The notes: a model not told the origin generated them from the letters alone. A stretch of DNA of 64,000 nt from Galaxea fascicularis (GCA_948470475.1 OX419343.1:25361302-25425301); one strand, 5' to 3'; shown: positions 10,610 to 24,400, numbered from the stretch's first letter. Made by a program: numbers and translations.

Positions 10610-13600
10610 GGTGATGACAGGGTGAAAGATAGGGAACTTGAGAAGGTAGTGAAATACCAACCATTGAAAGATGAAACTGCAAAAGTCTGGCATATGCAAA
10701 AAGTCACTGTAGTACCTGTTGTTATTGGGGCCCTTGGAGCTGTATCAGTGAACTTTAAAAAGTACATGAAACAAATTGGTGTGAAAGTGAGTTTGGAAGT
10801 GATCCAGATGACAGCATTGCTGGAGACAGCAAAGATACTAAGAAAAGTACTGTCCTTGTTAGAAGAAGGAAGAGAGAGACCTGGGACACATGGTGACTTG
10901 TTGTAACCCGCTCCCAGGGACTATAAACCAGGCCGTATATCCTGCCTGATTTAAGGAATGGACATAATAATAATAATAATAATAATAATAATTATTATTA
11001 TTATTATTATTATTATTATAAGACTTATTAACCCTTTAAACCCTAGAGTGATCAGTGTTAAATTTCTCAACACTTTAAAAAAAACAGGGTGATCACAAGA
11101 ATAATATATTTAAGAACAGGATCACACAAGACAAATTTGGGTAATGATACTTTTATTAACAACTTTTTTCTACTACTTCTATAGGAAAATTATATGTAGG
11201 AACAACAAGTAAGAATTTAAATTTTAATCTTAGAGTTTAAAACATCTATGCACTTGCTTTTCAGGGCAGCAAATCAGAATGGGCACTTCTAAAACGTCAC
11301 AACTCAGAGGATATTTTCGGTGCTCAGGTAAAATTCAACTTAATTTAGAAGCTTATTCTCATACATCATATTTTCAGTACTCATCATTATATATTCTTTT
11401 AAGTTTAAGTTTCAAGAACAGGTTTTTTTAGATGAAACATTTTTTTTATATCTAGCTGTGTGGCTCTTTCCCTGATTCTATGACAAGATGTGCAGAGCTT
11501 CTACAGAATGAAGTTGACGTGGATTTTGTGGACATTAACATTGGATGTCCCATCGATTTGATCTTTAAACAGGTACAAACCCTCGAGGATTGTGTGAACT
11601 ATGCAGCTGCTAGCTATTTCCATGTAAACAATGTTTTATTTTAACCCATGAAATGTTCTGCGAATTATTTCTTCTCAGGGTTCTGGCAGTGCGTTGATGG
11701 GTCGATTTGGGAAGTTTGAACAGATTGTGAGGGGTATGAAATATGTGAGTACCAAGCAGTGTTAAGTTACATAATTTTCTGCTTATGGTTGTACAGTTCC
11801 AGAAAATAAATGTCCATACCTCCCCCCACAGAAGGTCAGTGGAAATTCCAAGGGGGAGGGGAGTGGCAAAAGGAAATTAAAGTTTTAAAAGAAAAGTATG
11901 GAGCTATTGGGATTTCCTGAAGGGTGGGGGTGTAAACCAAAAAACCTCTCTTGAGGGGGAGGGGGAAGTGGTTATGGATATTTTCTTAAACCACCCATTA
12001 ATTTTTGCCATAAAGAAATAATTTCTTGATCAAATGACGAAAATTCATATCTTAATGAATTTGGAGCTAAGAGTCAAGTTCTCTTTAAGGTTCTGGATAT
12101 GCCACTAACAGTAAAAATGAGAACAGGAATCAGTGACAAAAAAACATCATGGAATGCGCACAAGCTTATCAGCAATCTTAAGCTGTGGGATGTGTCCCTT
12201 GTCACAGTAAGTAAAGAAAATTTTGGACTTCCTGGTTTCTTCCTGGTGTCTGCTGTAGTTCGTATAAAGGTTATGTTAAGCACAGTTGAAACCCCTCTTA
12301 AATGGCCACCCCCTGTTAGGCATCCAGGAACCAAAGTCCCAATGAGGGTTATACTATCGTTTTTTTACCTTTACAGTCAAATGTTGATTATGCAGACTTG
12401 TTGGGAGACCCATAAAAAGTCTGGATAATCGAGAGTCCAGATAATCGAAATGTGAATATTAACGAAGTTACACATCAAGAAGACAAATATAAATTAAATT
12501 CTCACACTCTTGTATTGCCTGTTAGTAAAGGGAAAAACATTAAATGTTCACTTCGGTCTTAATTTATGTATTCAATGTTCATGATGTTTAATGAAGTCAA
12601 ACAAGTTCTTTGGCTACAAATCGTTACATTTCATTTGCAATGAAAATGCAATGAGGCAAATGCTTTTATTTCAGGTAACACAAACTCCTCAAATAGGCAG
12701 CTTGAGTACGAGTCATTTTCGCTACTTATCAATACCCTGGTATTGATGAAAATAATTGGGGACCAGGAAGAAAAGTCTGGATAATAAATTATTGGGGCTT
12801 GATAATCGACGTTTGACTGTATTAAGTGCCCATCCCCCATTAAGAGACCGTTATCCATTTCTCAGAGGGTGGCTGCTTAATAGGAGTTGAACTGTACATG
12901 CTTGTTGGTATGGGTATTCCTTGCCACTAGTTTTGTTGAAATAGTTGTTCTTAATAAGTTTTCCTTTTGCTTCCAGTATAGTATTTAAAATTTATTAATC
13001 CTGCTTGTCTTTTAGCTCCATGGTCGGTCAAGAGAACAAAGGTACACACGGTTAGCTGATTGGGAATATATCAACGAGTGTGCTAAGGCTGCAGCCCCAA
13101 TGCCTTTATTTGGTTAGTGAATGCAAATTTAATATTTTAAGGCTCTTCATGCTAGGCAAAAAGGGAGTAAACAAGGTTTTACAATAGTTATTACATGTAT
13201 ATTCACTAAACCCCACTCAACTGAGACAATCCATATATTGAGTACCAGAGGGGCTGAATGCAAATCTATCATATGTGACAATTTAGCCTTGTATACATTC
13301 TTTCTTGAATGAAGCAGAAACCAGCAAAAAAATACAGAACAATGTTTCCTAACTAAAATAAACTTCACATGCCAAAATTCAGTGATTCTGAGCAATATTT
13401 GAATTTTCAGGGTTATATTTTCACATATGATAGTTTTGCTATCAGACATGCATTCATTTAAGTATTGATAGATATCAGTCAGGGATGATGTAGATAAAGA
13501 TAATTTAAAGACACCTGACAGTAAATTGGTCACTTTAATGATTATTTGTCGGTCAGGATCATTGCATTTGTTGCAGGGAATGGTGACATTCTTTCCTATG

Positions 13601-14236
13601 AAGATGCTGTGTTGCGTAGAGAACAAACAGGAGTTTCTGGATTAATGGTGGCAAGGTACTGTAGTTATAGTAGTCTGTTGTTTTTGAGTCCAGTAATTAA
13701 CTCATTTGTAACAGGATGTTGCAGTCAGGTGTTAAGATGTGCTGGACAATATTTGAAATGGAAAGTCTTGCAGCCTGCAGGTGCTCCAATGTAAAGGCTA
13801 CCCTGGTACACAAAATCCTTCCTATTGTAAGACTAGTAAGACTATACCAAGCTCAGTGATAGCAATATAAACTACAATCTTAGGAATCTAGTTGTTGATC
13901 TAGTAATTCCAAGGCCAAACACAAATTTAGTATCAGTGATGCAAATGCTCTGGAACAACATTTCTCTGCTACGAGGCAAAAAAATACAGTTTCTAATATC
14001 AGAGCACTTGTAAACACAAACTTGTTTACTTGCTTTCTGCTGGGCCATGCTGATTTCTCAATAATAAAGTATTAATAGTTATTAATATCTTTAAACTTGC
14101 ATTTACGTATTTTGAACTCATTCTCGACACTTTTATCTATATATGCCACACCTGGAAGCCAGCTTCTGTTGTGTGTGACTAGCGTAGTTCATAAAGTTAA
14201 TACCTACCTACCTATAACCTTGTGATTAATAATAAC

Positions 14237-14272
<36 letters not shown>

Positions 14273-16653
14273 TATTATTATTATTATAAGTGAAAATCCT
14301 TCTTTTTTTTACAGAGGGGCTTTGATTAAACCTTGGATATTTACAGAAATTAAGGAAAACAGGCAAGTCTCAAAAATGGCATTAATTTTTTATGAATAAA
14401 AAGTTTTTGTAAAATTCACTAATGCAGCGAGTTCAGTTTTAGTCCAGTAATCTGTGGGTTACAAGTACCTCATTACAAGCCAGTAATATATTTTGTGGGT
14501 TACAAGTACCTCATTACAAGCCAGTAATATATTTTGTGGGTTACAAGTACCTCATTACAAGCCAGTAATATATTTTGTGGGTTACAAATACCTCATTACA
14601 AACTAGTAAAACCTCTCCTTTAGAACAAGTATTTTATTTTATTGTACATTTAGGCACTGGGATATTACTTCCAGTGAGCGGTTTGATATGTTGCGTGACT
14701 TTGTTCATTTCGGTTTGGAGCACTGGGGATCAGACTCAATGGTATGTGTTAAATTTAAGGCTGTTGATTTGAAGCATATTTATTTAATAGTATATTGGCA
14801 GCAAGCAAATGACAATATCCATACCTGCCCCATAGAAGGTTTTTTGGTTTGCCCCCCTCTCCCCTTAGAATTTCCAATTCATTTTAGCCCCATATGTTTC
14901 TTTAAAAATGACCCCCCCCCCTTTCCCCTCTAAATTTCCATTGACCTTTTGTGGGGGAAATGGGGGGGAGGAGGGGGCATTTGCATGATATTTTCTGGAG
15001 GTACATATAACAAATTAAACTTTCTTAGCCACCAGCAGATGTATGTTAATTGCTGACAGTGTTATTCTTTCTTTTAGGGAGTTGAAAATACAAGGAAATT
15101 TCTTTTAGAATGGTTGTCATTTCAATGTCGGTAAGCTTCATTGGCAGGAATGTTTCTTTGTCTATACTAGCTAAAATGTCACCAGTAAAGATGAAACAAT
15201 TGTTGGGTTCTGTCAGTATTTCCTGTGTTTGTATCCGAGCACTTCTTGGGCCTGGTAAGGCTGCCTTGCCATGTTTTTTCTCCCTACATTGTAATCAAAA
15301 ACTCACTTACTAGATCAACCTGTTTACAAATTTGCAGTTTGAACAAATTAATACTGTATGAAGACCACTGATGTAATAATACTAATCTGTCGCCTGTATG
15401 ATTTATTCATTTACCCAAGTAAAATAAATGAGTCAGATTGATTAAACATGTTTTGCTTGTACATGTAGGTACATTCCTGTGGGACTTCTAGAGCGACTTC
15501 CTCAGAGGATTAATGAAAGACCGCCACCGTTTTTTGGGAGGAACGATCTGGAAACTTTGCTGTCAAGTGGTGACTGTGCTGACTGGGTGAAGATAAGGTA
15601 TTTGTAATAATACATGTAATTATTAATTATTAATACTGAGCTGTTTTCACACTGTTTACTGGTTGAATTTATACCTTTACTCAAAGCCATTTAAAATTAC
15701 ACACACACGTTGAGCTTTTCCTTTGATTCCCAGAGATGCCAACCTGTGGAGATTTCAAATCTGAAGATTTTTTTCTTGTGCCCCAACCCCTCCCTACCCA
15801 ACCTGCCTTATCTGACTGACCCCTCCCCCCTGAAAATTCCTTCAATGATGTCACCCTATGAAAATTGTGAGTCTATCTTTAATTGGTTGAATGCTCATCC
15901 AATCAGACTGTCGCTTATACAGTGTATAGTAGTCATAAAGAGGAAAGTCAGTGTAATTCTTTGTTTGAAAAGTGATGAGCTACAACAAGTTTTATTACAT
16001 GCAAGACTCATAAAAATGAAGCCAAGAACTGTAATATAGGAATAAGAAGCCTGATGATTTAGAGTTTTGGAAAATATGTTTAAAACTTAGATCTATGTGG
16101 GGAACTAATCCAATTTACTCTTATCTGGGAGATTTAGTCACCCATGTGGGAAACCAGGAGATTTGCTCTGTATCTGGGAGAGTTGGGATAATGGGTTCCA
16201 TGAACTTTGTTTTCGCTTCAGACTGTGATGACATAAACACCATAAGGGGATTGTTTTCACCTGTTCTTTTTTGGAGGGCGTGATTTGCTCTACTTTTTCA
16301 ATGTGGTTGATGGTTGTTTTCTTCCTTGTAAAACTCTTTCAGCTATTCCTGTAAAGGAAGAACTTAATTTTAATGCCACTTGTCTGTGTGAGTGTGGACG
16401 TAATAATTATGTACACATTCTGACCATTCTATAGAATAATTGGGACAGCAGGTCTGATATTTCGTGTTTATTCCTAGACCCTTATTCATCAAGATAACAA
16501 ACCACATTGTTTTTGCAACAATTACTATTAATAATATAAACTCACTAACTGCATATTTTATCTTGTAGTGAGATGCTTCTAGGCCCTGTTCCTGCAGGAT
16601 TTTGCTTCCTTCCCAAGCACAAGGCAAACTCGTACACTGAAACAGAGGGATAA
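8760..16653 (+). CDS. DUS3L: tRNA-dihydrouridine(47) synthase 3-like, DUS3L
   Basis: FMN-dependent enzyme that reduces a uridine (position 47 in tRNA) to dihydrouridine. Fifteen exons: 8760-8911, 9088-9751, 10066-10107, 10210-10299, 11265-11327, 11456-11572, 11679-11744, 12090-12206, 13016-13112, 13577-13655, 14315-14362, 14654-14741, 15078-15130, 15469-15597, 16569-16653. They join in frame to 629 aa, close to the human length of about 650. A lysine-rich stretch (about 97-102) may be a nuclear signal. Two CCCH zinc fingers begin at C121 and C158. The Dus TIM barrel starts near residue 273 ([17 protein letters not shown]); DINIGCP carries the likely catalytic Cys368, then [10 protein letters not shown] and [10 protein letters not shown]. 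The C-terminus keeps [13 protein letters not shown] and [15 protein letters not shown]. The start gives MADESESF. The intron after 14362 has a GC donor. Gene identity is secure; exon ends are by eye. Confidence 0.95.
10389..10561. repeat. near-perfect 73-bp foldback flanked by (TAA)n
   Basis: Arms 10389-10461 and 10489-10561 are inverted copies with one mismatch, separated by 27 bp. Both outer ends abut (TAA)n arrays (about 10316-10372 and 10560-10609). Each arm contains CCGACGTTTCGG, which recalls the GAAACGTC boxes often found at ends of Penelope-like elements. No full CUGANGA hammerhead core is seen. It lies in DUS3L intron 4 (10300-11264). Confidence 0.9.
10965..11020. repeat. (ATA)n/(ATT)n palindromic microsatellite
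   Basis: A run of AAT triplets turns directly into ATT triplets, so the array is itself a hairpin. It is in the same DUS3L intron as the 73-bp foldback. Confidence 0.9.
11801..11987. repeat. short TIR repeat with G/C runs
   Basis: The ends AGAAAATAAATGTCCATACC (11801) and the inverse of GGTTATGGATATTTTCT (ending 11987) are inverted repeats around G-rich blocks. A similar element is at 14810-14999. It lies in DUS3L intron 7 and is probably a small non-autonomous DNA element. Confidence 0.55.
12283..12894. mobile_element. outer TIR element, split by a nested insertion
   Basis: The left end CAGTTGAAACCCCTCTTAAA and the inverse of the right end (CAGTTCAACTCCTATTAAGC) are imperfect inverted repeats. 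The interior is interrupted by the TA-flanked element at 12374-12819. It is non-autonomous: no transposase frame is visible. It lies in DUS3L intron 8. Confidence 0.6.
12374..12819. mobile_element. nested pogo/Tigger-like MITE with TA target duplication
   Basis: The terminal repeats CAGTCAAATGTTGATTATG and (inverse) CAGTCAAACGTCGATTATC are flanked by TA on both sides (12372-12373 and 12820-12821), the Tc1/mariner-pogo signature. Internal GTCTGGATAATC blocks are repeated. At 446 bp with no transposase, it is non-autonomous. Confidence 0.7.
14229..14287. repeat. (AAT)n microsatellite turning to (ATT)n
   Basis: A trinucleotide array about 28 bp upstream of the acceptor of the 48-nt DUS3L exon at 14315. 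Its position this close to the acceptor means length variants could affect branch-site spacing. Confidence 0.85.
14453..14610. repeat. 41-bp minisatellite, about four copies
   Basis: Units starting TGTGGGTTACAAGTACCTCA begin at 14453, 14494, 14535 and 14576. The first three are almost identical and the fourth has diverged. The array fills the short DUS3L intron that has the GC donor. Confidence 0.9.
14810..14999. repeat. second copy of the G/C-run TIR repeat
   Basis: It has AATATCCATACC at the left and a right part ending GATATTTTCT. Between them are C-run then G-run blocks (CCCCCCCC near 14920, GGGGGG near 14962). It resembles 11801-11987 and lies between DUS3L exons 14654-14741 and 15078-15130. 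Confidence 0.5.
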
Positions 16654-18499
16654 CTTGAAGTTGTTGATCAGCTTCGTTACTATGCCTGTTGGAAATGGTC
16701 CTTTGCTGTGCATGGATATTACATTCCTCAGAATTTTGTCCTAAATAACACAGTCTTGATATTAAGGACTTTTAGATTTGAGTACAGGTAGAAGATTTAA
16801 GACGAGTACTATTGTCAAATTTCAAACCACTGACTGCCTAGGAACTCTCACTTATCCTCATTGCTCATTGTGTAGAAACATTTAGGTTGATGCCTCTAGT
16901 GATTAACTTGGTTAACTCGCTTTTTAATTTATTGAGGTACGAAGAATAAGAAGGGGTGTATGTGTCAGGTCAGAATTACTGTTCCATTTTATTCTGACAC
17001 AATCCCTTGAGAAAAAGGCGGGCGATTGTCGTTTCCTCTCTTTATAATTTATTAAATGCGGACGATTTCATGTAGCCTTAAATAGTGTGTTTGTGCTGAA
17101 AAGAATTATTCATTGCTGACAAAAAGATTCAACAAAACTCTGTAGAAAAGCCAATACCAGTCTCACTTCTTTGCAGCATGACATTGGTTTTCTTTTGAAA
17201 TTCAAATTAATGTGTAATTATATATTATAACCATAGACTGAAATATTGGATACTTAATTACGAAAGCTGAATTTTTTTAGTCCTAGAACGTTTAAGTTAG
17301 GAAAATGACATTTGTACAAATTTACTTTAGTTGAATAAAAAACCTGGAGTGTGATATTTTGGTTGACATGTGATTTTCTGCTTGTAATATATACCTGTAA
17401 GGTTTTATAAGGTCACGCGATCATAAACAACTCGAGATGTAATACAACTGATATTTCACTACACTCTTCTAGATTTTGTTTTCCTAGATACTGGAAAATG
17501 TTCAACTTCAACCTGCTTCAGATATGTCAAGTGTAAGTGTTGATTTTCGGAAGGATTAGGGCTTATGCCGTTGTTGACAATTTTGTACAGTGAGTTGGAG
17601 GTACGTAGTAATATTTCTTTTGTGGTAGATATCGGTCCTTTGTGCTACCCGTGAATTTGAGGAAGAGTGAAGTTTAAGCTGCATTTATGCGGATAATGAT
17701 CGAGTGTGAACAATGACTGTGTGATACAAAGTTCAAATTAGCAGATGTATGTCATTTTGTTTGAATTGTTTTGCGATATATAACTAAGCCATCTTTCACT
17801 CATTACCGTCTTACGATAACCTTGTAACAAAGACGATGGGAAATTAAAAAAAAAAACATGTGTGTTCGATTTCGACCAGCCAGTATTATGACAACAAATT
17901 AATTTCTGTCATCCCTTGATTTTTATTATTATTCTTTCCTTGTGTGTTATTACGCTAACGATATCGGATAGGGATTTTGTTCACACGTAAGACGCTGATT
18001 ACGGGGCGATTTCTGTAACGGAGCGAAGCTGCGCCGCGTCGATCTTTAAAGTGAATCGTCACGACTTGTTCCAGTTCCGGGCCGTTTCTCTTCATACCAG
18101 GCTGTAGTATTTCTCATGCCGACATGATAAGCCATCCGGTATAGTGTAGACATAAGCTAAAGCTTTATTGGTTTGGTGCCCCTTGTGGTTCGACCCGGCC
18201 ACTTCGATGACGTAAGGCTAGTTGTCTGGGCAACGGGTGTCAATTCTCACGCGGGAATTTGTTATTGATATGTGGTATGATCGATTGTGCCGTGGAGCAG
18301 TGCTAATACGTTGTGCTCTCTTTCCTCTGTTTCAACTGTTTCATTAGAATGAAGAGTAATATTTCGACTGGTTAATTGGGCAGAAGAATAACTCACTTTA
18401 GTTACAAATGGAGGTGGAAAACGGGCACAGGTGAAGGCACGAATTGAGCGGTAATTTTGTTCTTGAAAGGGATTCTTTCGGCTTATTGCTAATGAATCT
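16654..18499. other. intergenic between DUS3L and CATIP
   Basis: AATAAA at 17334-17339 is a likely DUS3L poly(A) signal, 681 nt past the stop. The part from about 17,950 to 18,250 is GC-richer with CpGs, as expected of the CATIP promoter. No TATA box or other gene is seen. Confidence 0.5.
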
Positions 18500-21400
18500 A
18501 TGCAAACTTCTACGTCCACTATTTTTAGCTCGGAAAACTTGACCGTTTCATTGGTGAAAGCGAATGATCAAGCGGTTGATTTTATTTCAAGCGTGGGTAA
18601 GTTGTTAAATTGATGTTTTCTGTTTGTTTAGAAGGTCATCTCTTCATGTTTTACTCTTGCTGCATGTACGAAGAGATCGCATTTAACCAAATAAGCTCAA
18701 ACACACCTTGTGTCCTGTTCCGACGTATAGAGTGGCTTGTTATTTTGAGAGCTTGAGGGTTCAAATTCCCGTTACTCATAAAAAAAATTGGAGAATGATA
18801 AGTTGACATAAACGATACAAATCCGCACCGTAAGCTGACGTTTAAGCCTACATCTATTACACATGTCGTAGTTTGGACAGGTTAGGACGTATTAAAGTGG
18901 GTGAAGCCGCGCCAAATAATATTTTTTACTTGCATTTTACAGTGAAAAAGTTCCTCAGGTCGTTCAATGTCGCCGATTAACTATGGAAATAAATGCCTGT
19001 TGTTTAGATTTCTATACGTCTAGGATTTTTGTCTGCGGGACTGTTTTAGTTCGGAAATGCAGTTGTGATGTTAAAAGACTAAATTGCTTATTTTTCATTT
19101 CCCCGGAGGATTTTATTACGAGATTAGTTCCCAATAACATATTTTTGACAGCGTGTGTCCGGTCCTAATGTTTTTGACCTTCGATCGAAATCATATGGGC
19201 GACTTTATGTCGTTTGAAAATAAGTGAAAAAACCTCGTAGTAAGTAGCATTGATAAGAGTTAAATAATATTTAAGTTTATGACTTTTGTTATGCTATGGA
19301 AAATTAGTTCTCACATTACAGCTGGCACTGAAAAAGCATTTCTTGTCTCGAATGTCAGTGTAAATACAATGTTGAAAAGCTGAACATATTTGTCATTTTA
19401 TCTATACCTCGTATCCCTGACTCAATTTCGTCTCAGTTGAAACTTTTATTTCAATCGACAATACTCGAGATTTACCCACTGTAATTACAACTTTGGCATG
19501 TTTCATAGTACCTCAAAAATAGAAACGGCAACTTGTAATGTGACTTAAGTTGATTGATTATCAGGAAACACCGTTCTAACATCCGTAAAAAGCTTTTTTG
19601 TAAATTTGCAAAAATTTAAATAAAGACTAAAGTTCATGTTACCACTAATAATTTTTTTGCTGAAAAGGTGTCAAGGTTTTAAAACCACAAGTAAAAATGT
19701 TTTGTTTTACCAAGTTATTGTTCTCACTGGAACTGAAATTCCGGCTAAATTGACACTAAAGCCTTTCTTAATATTTTCAATTTTAAGTAATCAATCATTC
19801 ATACTTCTGGAAAACCCATCTGTTTCATTTGGTTACAAATTGTTACAGATAAAAATATTTTAAATACTGTCAGAAAATCAAAGATCAGCAGAACCACTGA
19901 GGATTGACTTTCTGGTTGCCTTTGAGCAAAATATTAACAAATTACAGTAAATATGAGAAAACATTTTCTCTTTGTATTTGTGAGTCCTATAAACCTAACA
20001 ACAGGATTTAATAAAATAATAAGTGTACCATTTTAAGAAATTTACTGACAACATTCAAAAGTTGCTTTAATGGTTTGCCAAGAACAGCTGTGGAAATTTC
20101 AGCTGAAATGTTAATCAATCACATTATAATTCTCAGTTTGGTTTATGAAAAATATTTTAAACTGGACTTAAAATATTAACGATCAAACTGTAAGAGTCAA
20201 GATGGAGTGTATTGAATTTTTTATCTTGTGTTTTGGAATCCTGATTTGTAAGTCAAGCCGAGTAAAACCAATATTTCACATACAATACTTTTTTTTGGAA
20301 TGTAGCCAATTGGATGTGTTGTTTTTTGCCTCAGGAAGTTCAATAGACACCTTCCTTAAACCCTTCTTAAAATTGAAATTTTATCCATTCTAATTAATAT
20401 CCTCTTGGTGTTTGAGATGATCTACAGCTGTAGGTTGTGTTTTGTCGAGAAAATTCAATTAACACCTCCAGCTAATAAATGCCTTCTTAACACTGGAATA
20501 TTATTCATTAATTAATGCCCCCTTTGTGTTTATGAGATCATTTCTAGCTGTACGCTGTGTTCACATTCTTTGACAACACTCACTTAACAGAAAACAAAAG
20601 ATCAGGTTTTCCCCTTCACTGGTATGTTATTATGGCCGTCATTTTGTTCTTATTATGTTGTTATGTTGCATCAGTCATGAGATGCTTTTTGCATTGTTTT
20701 TCAGTAGCAAGACTGAATGAGGCTTTCTGTTTTGTATTCTTGAAAACATTCTTTTTTTATAGAAGGACATCTAATTTTGGAACTGAGGCGGAACACCCTT
20801 ATTTTGTTTTGGTGATTTGAGCCTGAAAATGTTCTTAAGATGTTCTTAAGTTACATGGGATAGTATTTCAATAAAATTGATCAATGCAGACTTGGCTCAA
20901 GTTGCTTGTCGCATTCCTGTGTGGCTTGCTCTGATGCCGTTAACAAGATGTTGGGCCAACGAACTCTTCTTAAGTTACATGGGATAGTATTTCAATAAAA
21001 TTGATCAATGCAGACCTGGCCAAGAAACATCAAGTTGCTTGTCACATTCCTGTGTGGCTTGCTATGATGCCGTTAACAAGATGTTGGGCCAACCAACTGT
21101 TGATAAATTTGGCTTTACAAAAAGCAGTGAATACAGAGATTCACAATGCAACAAAAACAACTGAGCAAAATAAAGATGTTGTCACTGACTCTCAGCTTGG
21201 GTATGTTCGTAGCATGTTGTTAAAATTTTCACTAATCTCAGCAATGTTCTTATAAAAAAGTTCTAATAAAAACAGAGTGTAACACCAGGTCACAAGGGTT
21301 TAAAGATAGGGGAACGGGGTGAAGCAGATTATAATTAGCACAAGGCTCACAAATGCAATTTCCTGTATTCTGGGGGAAAGTTGCTGGTGGTCTGACAATA

Positions 21401-24400
21401 ATATAAAACCTTTATTACCTTGTCAATGTATTTAGCTCATAGAGCTAACTGGGGACACCTACTATTACAAAATTAATAGAAACTATGTACAGTATCATAA
21501 TAGGTAACAATATAGCTGATAAACTATGCATTAAAATTTAAAAATATTTAGAAATATTAAAAGTATTAAGATAACAAAAAATGCTTGTACAATGCAGATA
21601 ATTATAAAAAAAATCACAATGCATGCTACAAAGATTGCAGCAGTTGCCACTGTCTTCCACTAGGCTGGCCAGGTCAACTCTATGGATATTAGTTTTAAAG
21701 ATGCTAAGGCTTGGTAGTTCACGCATACTTTTTTCTAATTTGGACCAGATATATGGTCCTTGATACCTAAGTGTGTGTTTACCATAGCGTATAGTATTAA
21801 ATTGTGGTAATTCAAAGTCACTATTCCTAAGGTTATAACGAGTACCCTTTCGAGTAAATATCTCAGATATGTAGCTAGGGACTAGATCGTTCTTTACTTT
21901 ATACATTAGTATTGCTATGTCCTGTAATCTGCTGGCTACTGCCTCCTAAGGACAACCCTGATAACAACTTGTGAATTTGTTGGTTCTGTTGGATAATTAG
22001 CTTTTGCATAATTATTTATTTTATTTAGATGACGAAACATGGGATGCACTCTTGTTTTCTGATTCACTAGTTACCGTATCTCAAACTGGCAGGGTAGGTA
22101 TTAGATGTACATAACTAATTATGCCATCTAAATTTTAAGGTTTTGATCTACAGGCAAAATTGTGACCCCTCCCCCACTGTCAAAAATTTCAGCAATTTTC
22201 CAGTGAACATTTGCATTACATGTATTACATAGAAATCACAATATCACAAGTGTTTGAGCTGAAAGAGGGGGCTGACAGTCAATAACTAGGGAACCATGGG
22301 GATGTTGCTAATTTTTGAAGTAGGTGGGGACATACAAAAAAATACCCAGGGATTCGAGTTGCTGTTAGTAAAGTTGTTCCCGCAGCACCCAAATCCCAAG
22401 TTACTCACACCAGGAAACATTTTGATATCCATTTAATGTCCAAGGTTTGTCCACAAGGATATTCACCAGTTGTAAAAAACACTTTTTACCTAGGTACATT
22501 TCCAAAACCATGTGTTCACATCCAGGTACAAAGAAAAAAAAAACGAAAAAATGTCATGTCCGACTACATGGAATGTCATCAAAGAGTAAACGATTCAAAA
22601 TAAAAGTCAAATGGTTCTCTGGCGGTAACAGAACTCCATGTGCTGGTTTTAAATCAAAGTTGCTGGGGATATACCTCAAAATATGAGGGGAAAATTCCAG
22701 GCCCCTCAGCCCCTAATGACAGCCCTGTTGACCTGGTAAAAATCTTCCTTGATCCCGTGACTTTGAACTTTATTGGGAACACTGTACTCTGACATACAAC
22801 ATTTGTTTTCAGTGATACTCTCTACAAGAGCAGCTTATGTTATTCCTTTAACTCCTACAAGTGACCAATGTTTAATATCTCCTTAAGTTAACACAACTCA
22901 ATGAAATATAATTTAAGCCTTTAAACCTTAAGATCAAAATATGAATTCTCATTTGTTGGTCCTATACATTTCCTATAGATGTTCGGGGGAGAAGTTGTTA
23001 AAATATCAAGCATATGCTTTATTACTCTTAATTCTCATGACCACTTTGTTTTATAAAGCATTGATATTACAAGGAGAAATTTGATGCTGATCACTCTTAG
23101 GTACACCTTATTTAACGTCGGTAATTCCTTTACTCTCTAGAGAGTATTCTCCCAGGAAGCCGACAGTGCACTCATTTTACCCCCCCTCTTTCCATCAGTG
23201 CTCAGTTTTAAGGGTATTTAAAGCTACTTAAGCTACACTGAAAGGAAAGAAGTCGAAACAAGGATGTGAGATCCGGGGATCGAACTCGGGACCTTATGCA
23301 CCAAGGCCGCGCACTAACCGACTGTGCCACCCTTGCTCCTTAGTGATCAACAAGTAACAAAGATCTTCTTCTGATGTCCCTAAAACTAAATTTTTTGTGC
23401 ATATCAGGAACTAGGTGAAATGACAATAACAGTGGAGAATGCAACATGGAAAGGAGAGCCTTGTTACCTTGTTCATGCTAACAGTCATGGTACTGTAGAT
23501 CAGTTACCAATGGGAACATCTGTGACAGGTAAATAACCATAATGAAAATGGTTACAGATGAGAGAGTCTTGTCACACTTGCCCACATACCAACATGAGGT
23601 TTTTGACCTGGCCTTACTGGGATGGAATGACTTTGTGGTTCCAGAAGATATCCATAACGGCCTCCCACCTCTTCGGAAATTCCAAGTGGGCTCCATACTT
23701 TTCTTGTAAAACTTTAGTTTTTTTAACCTTAAACGTTTCTACCCTTGGTTAAATTATATTATTATGTATGTAAACACACCTTGTACTAATAAGCAAATCA
23801 GGATAAAATTAATGATAAGTAATTTGTGTGAAAACACAACTCCTTCAATCGTCTAAACCGCATGCGCTTGAAACAACACTTGAAAAAACACAATCAAAAA
23901 CCCATCTCGAAACCTACATTGCTTGTCTTGTTTGTGGTAAAAGCTAACTGAATACATGACCAAAACTGTCACTCAGTGATTTTCAAACACCTAAAATAAC
24001 TGTCTTTTTGTCTCACAGCTTATGTTGGAAGGTCCCTTCAGACATTTGAACAAACCCATTATGAATATGTGAAGGTAAGCAGTCCATCAATAATATTTGA
24101 AACCTTTCCCGACCACCCCACATCCCCCTCAATAAAAAATATTTTTCCCTGATGCAGTGTTCCCCATCCATTTGCAGTGTATTTCTGTTATGAGGATATC
24201 AATCAAAAAATATCCCTACATCTCTCCCCTTATGGAAGGTTTTTTGGGTAGCACCAACCTGAGGCGGCAGAACTGCCTCAGGACCTTACAAATCGATGAG
24301 GCATACAATGTAAACACAACTTTAGTTTAATCCACAGAAATTCATGTACGCGCTGTCCATCGCTGCTATTGATTTTCCTTGCAAACGATTCCTTGTGAAC

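Noticed and set aside
15730..16240. Possible TIR element with GAGATGCCAACC and GGGAGAGTTGGG ends
   Set aside because: The ends match too poorly by eye to define borders.
18725..18790. B-box-like GGGTTCAAATTCCC
   Set aside because: No matching A box or cloverleaf; too weak for a tRNA or SINE call.
23262..23340. Possible tRNA gene
   Set aside because: A and B boxes are present but the acceptor stem does not pair; treated as a SINE.
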